Shown in pieces: positions 7,115 through 15,388 of a DNA stretch of 55,875 bases. This DNA is from Bacteroidaceae bacterium. GTDB taxonomy: Bacteria; Bacteroidota; Bacteroidia; Bacteroidales; Bacteroidaceae. The notes under the pieces are model-generated. The model was not told the DNA's origin and did no database searches. It worked only from the letters and a program-made list of their open reading frames with translations. The DNA lies in contig JAFZYE010000030.1 of NCBI GenBank assembly GCA_017616445.1, positions 1-55,875 on the forward strand, written 5' to 3'. The position numbers were made by a program, and so were the translations under genes. How positions within the stretch are numbered: the stretch's first letter is position 1; the number at the start of each line of letters is the position of its first letter.

Positions 7115-8365
7115 ATGATAGAAAGACCACATAAAGAAGCAGCTGAGCTGAACAGCATCGTAGGCGGTGTACTGGATGACATCCGTCGTCGAGGTGATGC
7201 TGCCGTGAAGGAGTACGAGCAAAAGTTCGACAAGGTAAGCCTGACGAACCTGAAGGTGACTGAAGAGGAGATACGTGAGGCTGAGGCATTGGTGAGTGAT
7301 GACTTGAAAGCAGCACTCGAGATGGCACATCAGAACATCAAGACCTTCCACGAGGCTCAGCGATTCGAAGGAAAGAAAATACAAACGCAACCAGGTGTGA
7401 CTTGCTGGCAGAAAGCTGTTGCGATTGAGAGGGTAGGGTTGTACATCCCTGGAGGGACAGCTCCGCTGTTCTCTACCGTGTTGATGCTCGCTACACCGGC
7501 CAAGATAGCAGGATGTAAGGACATCGTGCTTTGTTCGCCGCCCAACCGCGAAGGTAAACTCCATCCGGCTATCCTTGTAGCTGCTCAGATAGCAGGAGTG
7601 AACAATATCTATAAAATCGGAGGTGTGCAGGCAATTGGAGCGATGGCTTATGGTACTGAATCTGTTCCGAAAGTGTATAAGATATTCGGTCCAGGTAACC
7701 AATATGTGATGGCAGCGAAACAGATGGTGAGTCTGCACGACGTGGCAATCGACATGCCAGCTGGACCGAGTGAGGTGGCCATCATCGCTGACGAAACAGC
7801 CAATCCTGCCTTCGTCGCTGCTGACTTTCTCTCGCAAGCCGAACATGGATTGGATTCGCAGGCAGTCCTTGTAACGACGAGCCAGACGATGTTGGAGGCT
7901 GTGGATAAAGAAGTGAAACGTCAGTTAGACTTATTGCCTAGAAAAGAAATCGCAAGTGTGTCTCTTTCAAATAGTAAGATGATTCATGTTGACTCGATAG
8001 ATGAAGCTGTGGAACTCATTAACGACTACGCACCAGAGCATCTGATTATTGCGACGAAAGACTACATGGAGGTAGCAGAGCGAATCGTGAATGCTGGTTC
8101 TGTATTCCTTGGCAACTACTCGTGCGAGAGTGCAGGCGATTATGCTTCGGGTACGAACCACACCCTACCAACCAGCGGATATGCGAAGGCTTACAGCGGC
8201 GTGTCGCTCGACAGTTTCATTCGTAAGATCACTTTCCAGGAACTGACAGCAGAAGGTATCCGCAACATCGGTCCTACCGTAGAACTGATGGCAGAGCATG
8301 AACAATTGGATGCTCATAAGAATGCAATGACACTTAGGCTTCGCGAGTTGAAAGTTGAGAATTAG
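7115..8365 (+). CDS. hisD: Histidinol dehydrogenase
   Basis: 416 residues, normal length. It oxidises histidinol to histidine in two NAD-dependent steps. Signature segments are GLYIPGGTAPLFSTVLM, the GPGNQYV loop, AIDMPAGPSEVAIIAD, then SQAEHGLDSQ, whose Gln and His are zinc ligands, and the catalytic YAPEHLII. The zinc ligands and the catalytic Glu-His are all present. The last codons (KVEN) come from the low-complexity tract that fills the gap to hisC. Confidence 0.95.
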   Translation: MIERPHKEAAELNSIVGGVLDDIRRRGDAAVKEYEQKFDKVSLTNLKVTEEEIREAEALVSDDLKAALEMAHQNIKTFHEAQRFEGKKIQTQPGVTCWQKAVAIERVGLYIPGGTAPLFSTVLMLATPAKIAGCKDIVLCSPPNREGKLHPAILVAAQIAGVNNIYKIGGVQAIGAMAYGTESVPKVYKIFGPGNQYVMAAKQMVSLHDVAIDMPAGPSEVAIIADETANPAFVAADFLSQAEHGLDSQAVLVTTSQTMLEAVDKEVKRQLDLLPRKEIASVSLSNSKMIHVDSIDEAVELINDYAPEHLIIATKDYMEVAERIVNAGSVFLGNYSCESAGDYASGTNHTLPTSGYAKAYSGVSLDSFIRKITFQELTAEGIRNIGPTVELMAEHEQLDAHKNAMTLRLRELKVEN

Positions 8366-8446
8366 ACTTTAGACGCTAGACTTTAGACATTAGACTATAG
8401 ACTCTCAACTGTCTTTAAACTATAAACTATAAACTTTAAACTGAAA
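8366..8446 (+). repeat. A/T-rich low-complexity tract
   Basis: Variants of TAGACTTTAGAC and TATAAACTTTAAAC in series. The same kind of tract recurs at several other intergenic sites in the window. Confidence 0.6.
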
Positions 8447-8449
8447 AAA

Positions 8450-9487
8450 GTGATAGAATCTTTAGTTAGAAAAAACATACAACAGCTGAAACCCTATAGT
8501 TCGGCACGTGATGAGTATAAGGGCAGGAAAGCGTCTGTGTTTGTGGATGCGAACGAAAACCCTTATGGAACGTTGCTGAACCGCTATCCCGATCCGCTTC
8601 AGGAAGAGTTGAAGCGTGCAATAGCGGGTGTGAAGCAAGTACCAGCAGAGTGTATCTTCCTCGGAAACGGTTCGGACGAAGCAATCGACCTGAGTTATCG
8701 CGTATTCTGTGAACCACGGGTGGATAATGTAGTGGCCATTGACCCAACATACGGAATGTATGAGGTGTGTGCCAATATCAACGATGTGGAATACCGCAAG
8801 GTGCCACTCGACGATCATTTCCAGATGACGGCAGAGAAATTGTTGGCTGCATGCGACAGTCACACGAAGCTCATCTTCATCTGTTCGCCCAATAATCCTA
8901 CGGGGAACGACCTCAGCCGTGAAGAGATTGTGAAGGTGATAGAGAACTTCAAGGGAATCGTGATTGTGGACGAGGCTTACTCTGACTTCTCGATGCAACG
9001 TCCGCTACGATTGGATTTGGACAAATACGAGAACCTGATTGTCTACAACACCTTCTCGAAGGCATACGGGTGTGCCGCTATCCGATTGGGAATGGCGTTT
9101 GCATCAGCTGAAATCATCTCGTACTTCAATAAGGTGAAATATCCTTACAACGTGAACGTGCTGACGCAGAACAAAGCGATGGAGGTGCTGAGTGCTGAGA
9201 TGGCGAAGACCTGCAAGCATATCAACCTCATTCTTGATGAGCGTTCGACCGTTATGCAGGCATTTGCACAACTGCCTTTGTGTGAGAAGGTTTATCCTTC
9301 GAACGCCAACTTCTTCCTTGCCAAGGTAACAGATGCCAACCGCATCTATGCCTATCTGGTCGATAAAGGCATTATTGTTCGTAACCGTAATTCAGTCAAT
9401 ATGTGCGGAAACTGTCTGCGTATCACCATCGGTACGAAAGAAGAGAATACACAACTCCTGAGTGCACTCAGGGTATATAAACCATAA
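8450..9487 (+). CDS. hisC: Histidinol-phosphate aminotransferase
   Basis: 345 residues from a GTG at 8450; the next sequence matches the family N-terminus, so this start is likely. A class I/II PLP transaminase that makes histidinol phosphate from imidazole-acetol phosphate with glutamate. I see [11 protein letters not shown], the [10 protein letters not shown] loop, CSPNNPTGN, the [10 protein letters not shown] Asp-Tyr pair and the PLP lysine K204 in TFSKAYG. The Arg that holds the substrate phosphate/carboxylate is in NCLRITIG near the end. Third gene of the operon. Confidence 0.93.
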   Translation: MIESLVRKNIQQLKPYSSARDEYKGRKASVFVDANENPYGTLLNRYPDPLQEELKRAIAGVKQVPAECIFLGNGSDEAIDLSYRVFCEPRVDNVVAIDPTYGMYEVCANINDVEYRKVPLDDHFQMTAEKLLAACDSHTKLIFICSPNNPTGNDLSREEIVKVIENFKGIVIVDEAYSDFSMQRPLRLDLDKYENLIVYNTFSKAYGCAAIRLGMAFASAEIISYFNKVKYPYNVNVLTQNKAMEVLSAEMAKTCKHINLILDERSTVMQAFAQLPLCEKVYPSNANFFLAKVTDANRIYAYLVDKGIIVRNRNSVNMCGNCLRITIGTKEENTQLLSALRVYKP

Positions 9488-9499
9488 CCCCAACGAGCT

Positions 9500-10603
9500 A
9501 TGAAGAGAGCTTTGTTTATCGATCGTGACGGAACCATCCTGGAAGAACCGGCAGACGAACAAATCGATACCATCGATGAGTTTCGTTTCCTGCCTCAGGT
9601 CATCAGCAGTCTGAGTTTCCTCAGAAGCAAGACAGATTACGAGTTTGTGATGGTGACCAATCAGGACGGACTGGGTACACCGGCCAATCCGCAGGATGTG
9701 TTCGATCAGTTCCAGAACCTGATGCTCCATACGTTGAGTACAGAGGGAGTAACGTTTGACGACATCCTTATCGATAAGTCCTATCCCGAAGATAATCTGC
9801 CTACCCGTAAACCCGGAATCGGTATGATGGGCAAATACCTCACGGGCGAGTACGATTTGGCTCACTCATTCGTGATAGGTGATAGAGCCACTGATGCTCA
9901 GTTGGCCAAGAATATGGGTTGTAAGGCTGTCATCCTCAAGAGCCGCTTTACGGAGAACTTGGAGGGTGAAGGTGTTACGTTGGTGGATTCGTGGCAGCAA
10001 GCTACAGAACTCATCTATGCAGGTGAACGTGTAGCAGAGACGCACCGTCAGACCAAAGAGACGGATATCTATGTGAAGGTGAACCTCGACGGTAGCGGAA
10101 AGGGAACGATTGATACGGGGCTCGGATTCTTCGACCACATGCTGGAGCAGATATCCAAGCACGGAGGTATCGACCTCGATGTGAAGGTGAAAGGTGACTT
10201 GAACGTGGATGAGCATCACACCATCGAAGATACGGGTATTGTGCTTGGAGAATGTCTGCTGAAAGCTTTGGGCGACAAACGAGGTATAGAACGTTATGGC
10301 TACACGCTTCCAATGGATGATTGCTTGTGTCAGGTGGCACTTGACTTCGGTGGTCGTGCATGGCTGGTGTGGGATGCCGAGTTCAAACGTGAGAAGATTG
10401 GCGATATGCCGACAGAAATGTTCCTGCATTTCTTTAAATCGTTCAGCGATGCTGCAAAGATGAACCTTAACATCAAGGCTGAAGGAGAGAACGAACACCA
10501 CAAGATTGAAGGAATCTTTAAGGCTGTAGCCCGTTCCATCAAAATGGCAATCCGACGTGACATTTTCAATTATGAACTTCCGTCAAGTAAAGGAATTTTG
10601 TGA
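9500..10603 (+). CDS. hisB: Bifunctional histidinol-phosphatase / imidazoleglycerol-phosphate dehydratase
   Basis: 367 residues, the length of the fused HisB. Residues 1-165 are a HAD phosphatase (FIDRDGT with D8 and D10; VIGDRATD with the later acidic pair). Residues about 175-367 are the dehydratase with its metal-binding His motifs, including [23 protein letters not shown] and the later [15 protein letters not shown]. It carries out steps 6 and 8 of the pathway. It begins 12 bp after hisC. hisH, hisA, hisF and hisIE are not in the window, so they must lie elsewhere. Confidence 0.95.
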   Translation: MKRALFIDRDGTILEEPADEQIDTIDEFRFLPQVISSLSFLRSKTDYEFVMVTNQDGLGTPANPQDVFDQFQNLMLHTLSTEGVTFDDILIDKSYPEDNLPTRKPGIGMMGKYLTGEYDLAHSFVIGDRATDAQLAKNMGCKAVILKSRFTENLEGEGVTLVDSWQQATELIYAGERVAETHRQTKETDIYVKVNLDGSGKGTIDTGLGFFDHMLEQISKHGGIDLDVKVKGDLNVDEHHTIEDTGIVLGECLLKALGDKRGIERYGYTLPMDDCLCQVALDFGGRAWLVWDAEFKREKIGDMPTEMFLHFFKSFSDAAKMNLNIKAEGENEHHKIEGIFKAVARSIKMAIRRDIFNYELPSSKGIL

Positions 10604-10628
10604 ATAAATGCGATTTTCTCCCATATCA

Positions 10629-10660
10629 TTTTCTCAAATGAGAAAAAATGCTTAAATTTG
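10629..10660 (+). promoter_or_regulatory. Palindromic operator candidate and -7 box of the mce-mmd operon
   Basis: TAAATTTG at 10653-10660 fits the -7 consensus. A perfect palindrome, TTTTCTCAAATGAGAAAA (10629-10646), covers where the -33 element should be, and no better -33 sequence is visible. It could bind a repressor or activator, or act as a weak terminator for hisB. Confidence 0.45.
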
Positions 10661-10766
10661 CTTGATTTTTGCGTGCCTCCCCTCGAAATCAACTGCGAAA
10701 GTCAAGCATTTTCTTTATGATTGTTAGAAATATAGATTTACATAAACTTAGTTAATTAACAACAAA

Positions 10767-11177
10767 ATGAAGATTTCACGTATTGATCACCTTGGAATAG
10801 GTGTTGAGAGCATCGATGCAGTGCTCCCTTATTTTGAGAACGTATTAGGTCTCAAGTGTTATGCAGTCGAAGAAGTAGCTGACCAGAAAGTGAAGACAGC
10901 TTTCTTGAAGGTTGGTGAAGTAAAACTAGAGCTTCTTGAACCAACATCTCCTGAATCTGCTGTTGCAAAATGGCTTGAGAAGGGTGGAAAGGGTGTTCAT
11001 CATGTTGCATTCGCTGTAGAAGATGGTGTTGCTGAAGCACTCGTAGAATGTGAAGGTAAGGAAGTACGCCTCATCGATAAGGCTCCACGTCCAGGTGCTG
11101 AGAACATGATGATTGGTTTCTTGCATCCAAAGTCAACCGCAGGTATTCTTACAGAACTTTGCGAACCCAAAAAGTAG
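10767..11177 (+). CDS. mce: Methylmalonyl-CoA epimerase
   Basis: 136 residues, the usual size. A vicinal-oxygen-chelate (glyoxalase) fold of two repeats. Metal-binding positions are visible: H8 in RIDHLGIGV, H79 in GVHHVAFAV and E130 in ILTELCEP. It interconverts (R)- and (S)-methylmalonyl-CoA, linking B12-dependent mutase to the decarboxylase encoded next. Co-directional with mmdA, with a 75-bp A/T-rich spacer. Confidence 0.93.
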   Translation: MKISRIDHLGIGVESIDAVLPYFENVLGLKCYAVEEVADQKVKTAFLKVGEVKLELLEPTSPESAVAKWLEKGGKGVHHVAFAVEDGVAEALVECEGKEVRLIDKAPRPGAENMMIGFLHPKSTAGILTELCEPKK

Positions 11178-11252
11178 TAAATGTCCTTAAATGGTCAAAT
11201 AATTAAATTGTCAATCAATTGTAAATTGTAAATTGTCAAATAGTAAATCAAA
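11178..11252 (+). repeat. A/T-rich low-complexity spacer
   Basis: Repeated TTGTAAATTGTCAAATAGTAAA-like words between mce and mmdA. The same words recur near 12835, 25740, 25980, 36845 and 46020. Confidence 0.5.
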
Positions 11253-12824
11253 ATGAGTATTCAATCACAGAAAATCAAAGAACTTGTTGAGAAACGTGAG
11301 AAAGCACGTTTGGGTGGTGGTGAGAAAGCCATTCAAAAGCAACATGATAAGGGTAAGTATACTGCTCGTGAGCGTATAGCTTTGCTGCTCGATGAAGGTA
11401 GTTTCGAAGAGATGGACATGTTTGTCACTCACCGTTGTCACAACTTCGGAATGGAAAAGAAGCAATACGATGGTGATGGTGTCGTAACAGGTTGCGGTAC
11501 AATCAACGGTCGTCTTGTATATGTATTTGCACAGGACTTCACAGTGAACGCTGGTTCGCTCTCTGAGACGATGTCACTCAAAATCTGCAAGGTGATGGAT
11601 ATGGCTATGAAGATGGGCGCTCCTGTAATCGGTCTGAACGACTCAGGTGGTGCACGTATTCAGGAAGGTATCAACGCACTTGCCGGTTATTCTGAGATTT
11701 TCGAGCGTAACATCCTCGCAAGTGGTGTCATCCCACAGATTTCAGGTATCCTCGGTCCATGTGCCGGTGGTGCTGTATATTCTCCAGCGTTGACTGACTT
11801 CACCTTGATGATGGAGAACACATCATACATGTTCCTCACAGGTCCTGCAGTAGTAAAGACCGTTCTTGGTGAGGTTGTCACTCAGGAAGAACTCGGTGGT
11901 GCTTCTGTTCACTCTACCAAGTCAGGTGTTACTCACTTCACCGCTAAGACAGAGGAAGAGGCTATGGCGATGATCAAGCAGCTCTTGAGCTACATCCCAC
12001 AGAACAACCTCGAGAAGACTCCACGTGTTGAGTGTACAGACCCAATCGATCGTAAGGACGACTATCTCAACGAAATCATTCCTGACAATCCTAACATGCC
12101 TTACGACATGTATGAGGTAATCGGAGCTATCGTGGACAACGGCGAGTTCTTTGAGGTTCAGAAAGACTATGCACGCAACATCATCGTAGGTTTCGCACGT
12201 TTCAACGGAGAGTCTGTAGGTATTGTGGCTAACCAGCCTAAAGCACTTGCAGGTGTGCTTGATTGCAACGCATCTCGTAAGGGTGCACGTTTCGTTCGTT
12301 TCTGCGATGCATTCAATATTCCAATCGTAACACTTGTCGACGTTCCTGGATTCCTTCCTGGAACAGGTCAGGAGTACAATGCAGTTATCCTCCACGGAGC
12401 TAAGTTGCTCTACGCTTACGGAGAATGTACAGTTCCAAAGGTAACAGTTACACTGCGTAAGTCATACGGTGGTTCACACATCGTGATGAGCTGTAAGCAG
12501 CTTCGTGGTGATATGAACTATGCATGGCCATCTGCTGAAATCGCAGTAATGGGTGCAGCTGGTGCTGCTGCCGTTCTCTATGCGAAGGAAGCAAAGGCGT
12601 TGAAGGACGAAGGTAAGGTTGAAGAATCTAAGGCATTCATTCAGGAGAAGGAAGACGAGTACACGAAGCTCTTCGCTAATCCTTACAATGCAGCTAAGTA
12701 CGGTTATATCGACGATGTGATCGAACCACGTAACACTCGTTTCCGTATCATCCGCGCTTTGGCTCAGCTTGCTGACAAGAAACTCACCAATCCTGCTAAG
12801 AAACACGGTAACATTCCATTGTAA
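11253..12824 (+). CDS. mmdA: Methylmalonyl-CoA (propionyl-CoA) carboxyltransferase/decarboxylase alpha subunit
   Basis: 523 residues, typical for this biotin-dependent carboxyltransferase. Two crotonase-like halves: the N half has [25 protein letters not shown] and [15 protein letters not shown]; the C half has [25 protein letters not shown] and [15 protein letters not shown]. It moves the carboxyl group of methylmalonyl-CoA to biotin on the carrier protein. Cytoplasmic, bound to the membrane pump. The decarboxylase assignment over propionyl-CoA carboxylase rests on the delta and beta subunits downstream. Confidence 0.93.
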   Translation: MSIQSQKIKELVEKREKARLGGGEKAIQKQHDKGKYTARERIALLLDEGSFEEMDMFVTHRCHNFGMEKKQYDGDGVVTGCGTINGRLVYVFAQDFTVNAGSLSETMSLKICKVMDMAMKMGAPVIGLNDSGGARIQEGINALAGYSEIFERNILASGVIPQISGILGPCAGGAVYSPALTDFTLMMENTSYMFLTGPAVVKTVLGEVVTQEELGGASVHSTKSGVTHFTAKTEEEAMAMIKQLLSYIPQNNLEKTPRVECTDPIDRKDDYLNEIIPDNPNMPYDMYEVIGAIVDNGEFFEVQKDYARNIIVGFARFNGESVGIVANQPKALAGVLDCNASRKGARFVRFCDAFNIPIVTLVDVPGFLPGTGQEYNAVILHGAKLLYAYGECTVPKVTVTLRKSYGGSHIVMSCKQLRGDMNYAWPSAEIAVMGAAGAAAVLYAKEAKALKDEGKVEESKAFIQEKEDEYTKLFANPYNAAKYGYIDDVIEPRNTRFRIIRALAQLADKKLTNPAKKHGNIPL

Positions 12825-12869
12825 TGATAGATTACTAAATCAATTGTAAATAGCTAAATCGTAAATTAT

Positions 12870-13238
12870 ATGATGGTAATCAATTTTTTAGCAGACGTAG
12901 TTTGGGCTGATGCTTGGGCACGTACTGGTATGGGGTTCGGCGTGGTATTCAGCGTACTCCTTATCCTTGTGTTCGTGCTTGTTGCGTTCGGTCTCTTTTC
13001 ACGTGCAGGTAAGAAAAAGGCTCAAACTCCTCAGCCGGCTCCTCTGAAAGCAGCTGCTCCTCAGACCGTAGCTCCAGCCGCTTCTGCATCTGATGCTGAT
13101 AAGGCTGCCATAGCAACGGCACTCTATTTATATTTCCAGAATGTCCATGATGAGGAAAGCAATGTCATCACAATACGTCACAATGCTAGCTCAGCATGGC
13201 ATCATGAGTTGAATCCACGTTATAACTCAGTTAAGTAA
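12870..13238 (+). CDS. mmdD: Decarboxylase delta/gamma subunit (OadG/MmdD-like)
   Basis: 122 residues. One membrane helix around residues 22-46 (GMGFGVVFSVLLILVFVLVA), then a Pro/Ala-rich linker and a small cytoplasmic C-terminal region ending HHELNPRYNSVK. This is the shape of OadG-family subunits that tie the carboxyltransferase to the membrane beta subunit. It lies between mmdA and the biotin carrier, as expected. An in-frame ATG three bases later is also possible. Confidence 0.85.
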   Translation: MMVINFLADVVWADAWARTGMGFGVVFSVLLILVFVLVAFGLFSRAGKKKAQTPQPAPLKAAAPQTVAPAASASDADKAAIATALYLYFQNVHDEESNVITIRHNASSAWHHELNPRYNSVK

Positions 13239-13263
13239 TAATCGTATAAAAGAAAATAATTCG

Positions 13264-13980
13264 ATGAAAGATTTCAAATTTAAGATAAACGGTACTGAAT
13301 ACACAGCATCTGTTGAAGAGAAAGATGACAACATGGTTCAGGTAACTGTGAACGGCAATGCTTACAGTGTTGAGATTGAACGCGAAGCTCCTGCCGCTCC
13401 TATGGCACGTCCGGCTGCTGTTGCTGCTCCTGCAGCTTCGGCTCCTGTAACTGCCGCAAGTGCAAAGATTTCTGCTCCACTCCCAGGTAACATCACGAAG
13501 ATTCTTGTTTCTGTAGGTCAGAAAGTACAGAAGGGCGACGTTGTGATGACGATGGAAGCCATGAAGATGGAGAACAACATCACCGCAGAGGCTGACGGTA
13601 CAGTAAAGGCTATCGTTGCTCAGGTAGGTCAGTCTGTTAATCAGGGTGACGTGCTTGTAGAGCTTGAAGGTGCTGCTGCTCCAGCAGCTGCTCCTGCACC
13701 AAAGGCCGCTCCTAAGGCAGAAGCACCAAAAGCCGCTCCTGCTCCTGCTGCTAAACCTGCAGCTGGTGCTAAGACCGTGAATGCTCCACTTCCTGGAACC
13801 ATCACAGCGGTGAAGGTGGCTAACGGTCAGGCTGTAAAGAAGGGTGACGTGCTCCTCGTGATGGAAGCTATGAAGATGGCAAACGACATCACAGCTGAGT
13901 GTGACGGAACTGTGAAGAATGTATTTGTTCAACAGGGTGCATCCGTAAACGTAGGTGATGCATTGGTAGAGATTGCATAA
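13264..13980 (+). CDS. mmdC: Biotin carboxyl carrier protein with two biotinyl domains
   Basis: 238 residues, well above the roughly 130-145 usual for this subunit. After an N-terminal beta region (1-40) and an Ala/Pro linker come two complete biotinyl domains: about 68-136 with MEAMKM (biotin lysine K101) and about 171-238 with MEAMKM (K204). A second Ala/Pro/Lys linker separates them. Both have the flanking beta-strand pattern (PLPG.IT..V..GQ.V.KGDV) and look functional. The two differ enough that the duplication is not recent. The carrier shuttles carboxyl-biotin from MmdA to MmdB. See findings. Confidence 0.92.
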   Translation: MKDFKFKINGTEYTASVEEKDDNMVQVTVNGNAYSVEIEREAPAAPMARPAAVAAPAASAPVTAASAKISAPLPGNITKILVSVGQKVQKGDVVMTMEAMKMENNITAEADGTVKAIVAQVGQSVNQGDVLVELEGAAAPAAAPAPKAAPKAEAPKAAPAPAAKPAAGAKTVNAPLPGTITAVKVANGQAVKKGDVLLVMEAMKMANDITAECDGTVKNVFVQQGASVNVGDALVEIA

Positions 13981-14043
13981 GTTTTGGGTGGAGTCGTTTC
14001 GGCTCCACACGAAACATTTAACTTCTAATTAAAATACACGACA

Positions 14044-15312
14044 ATGAAACGAATATTGTGTTTGTTCTCCATGTTGCTGCTTGTGACTGTAGGGTGTTTC
14101 GCCGATAGTTTCGACTTCGGAGAGGCTTCTTCGAAATTCTTGGACAGCATGGGACTTGTTCAGATCTTCCAGGGCGAAGGTTGGAAATATCTGGTGATGG
14201 TTGCACTTGCCTGTTTCCTTCTTTTCCTTGCCATCAAGAAGCAATACGAACCACTTCTCCTCTTGCCGATTGCATTCGGCATGCTCCTCACGAACTTGCC
14301 TGGAGCTAACATGTTCCATACAGAGATGTGGAACGATGAGTTCCTCAACCCAGCAAGTGAATACTATCACAGCTATCGCCATGTGTTGGCTGAAGGTGGT
14401 TTGCTCGATGTACTCTATATCGGTGTGAAAGCAGGAGTTTATCCTTGTCTTATCTTCATCGGTGTAGGTGCCATGACCGACTTCGGTCCGCTGATTGCCA
14501 ATCCAAAGAGTTTCCTCCTCGGTGCAGCTGCTCAGTTGGGTATCTTTATCACCTTCATCACAGCTCACGCACTTGGTTTCGATAGTCAGGAAGCCGCTTC
14601 TATCGGTATCATCGGTGGAGCAGACGGACCTACGTCTATCTTCCTCACTACCAAGTTGGCTCCACATCTCTTAGGCCCAATCGCTATCGCTGCATATAGC
14701 TACATGGCACTTGTTCCTGTGATTCAGCCGCCAATCATGCGACTGCTCACTACGAAGAAAGAGCGTATGATTGAGATGAAGCAGCTCCGTACGGTGAGCA
14801 AGACTGAGAAGATCATCTTCCCAATCGCAATCACCATCGTTGTAGCCTTCATCCTTCCAGATGCAGCACCTCTGATTGGCTGTCTCATGTTGGGTAACCT
14901 CATGAAGGAGTCAGGTGTGGTTGACCGTCTTGCAAAGACTGTTCAGAACGAACTGATGAACATCGTGGTCATCTTCCTCGGAACTACCGTAGGTGCAACA
15001 GCAACAGCTTCTACCTTCCTTGACATTCGTACCATCAGCATCCTTTGCATGGGTATCGTGGCATTCGGAGTAGCTTCTGCTGGTGGTATCATCTTCGCTA
15101 AGATCATGAACCTTTTCCTCAAGGAGAAGATTAACCCATTGATTGGTTCTGCAGGTGTGTCAGCCGTTCCTATGGCTGCACGTGTAAGCCAGACCGAAGG
15201 TCAGAAGGCCAATCCGCACAACTTCCTTCTCATGCACGCTATGGGACCGAACGTAGCAGGTGTGATTGGTTCGGCAGTTGCAGCAGGTATCCTCCTCAGC
15301 ATGCTTGGATAA
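14044..15312 (+). CDS. mmdB: Na+-translocating decarboxylase beta subunit
   Basis: 422 residues. A hydrophobic protein with about ten membrane segments. The key GGADGPTSIF motif (D194) corresponds to the aspartate needed for Na+ movement and decarboxylation in OadB (D203 in Klebsiella), and the second inverted half has a GATATASTFLDIRT loop. It decarboxylates carboxy-biotin and pumps Na+ out. It is followed at once by a clear terminator, so it closes the operon. Confidence 0.93.
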   Translation: MKRILCLFSMLLLVTVGCFADSFDFGEASSKFLDSMGLVQIFQGEGWKYLVMVALACFLLFLAIKKQYEPLLLLPIAFGMLLTNLPGANMFHTEMWNDEFLNPASEYYHSYRHVLAEGGLLDVLYIGVKAGVYPCLIFIGVGAMTDFGPLIANPKSFLLGAAAQLGIFITFITAHALGFDSQEAASIGIIGGADGPTSIFLTTKLAPHLLGPIAIAAYSYMALVPVIQPPIMRLLTTKKERMIEMKQLRTVSKTEKIIFPIAITIVVAFILPDAAPLIGCLMLGNLMKESGVVDRLAKTVQNELMNIVVIFLGTTVGATATASTFLDIRTISILCMGIVAFGVASAGGIIFAKIMNLFLKEKINPLIGSAGVSAVPMAARVSQTEGQKANPHNFLLMHAMGPNVAGVIGSAVAAGILLSMLG

Positions 15313-15336
15313 TCACACGCACACGCGTATATATAA

Positions 15337-15374
15337 ATAAGGTGTAGCTCATCAGAGTTACACCTTATTCTTTT
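15337..15374 (+). terminator. Rho-independent terminator of the mmd operon
   Basis: A 14-bp stem with one mismatch (15337-15350 with 15355-15368), a 4-nt loop and a T-rich tail. It may also serve the convergent GH31 gene. Confidence 0.8.
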
Positions 15375-15388
15375 CAGTCTATCTGCTA

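Noticed and set aside
10661-10766. Cobalamin riboswitch before the methylmalonyl-CoA operon
   Set aside because: The leader is only about 100 nt and has no B12-box-like GCCACTG sequence.
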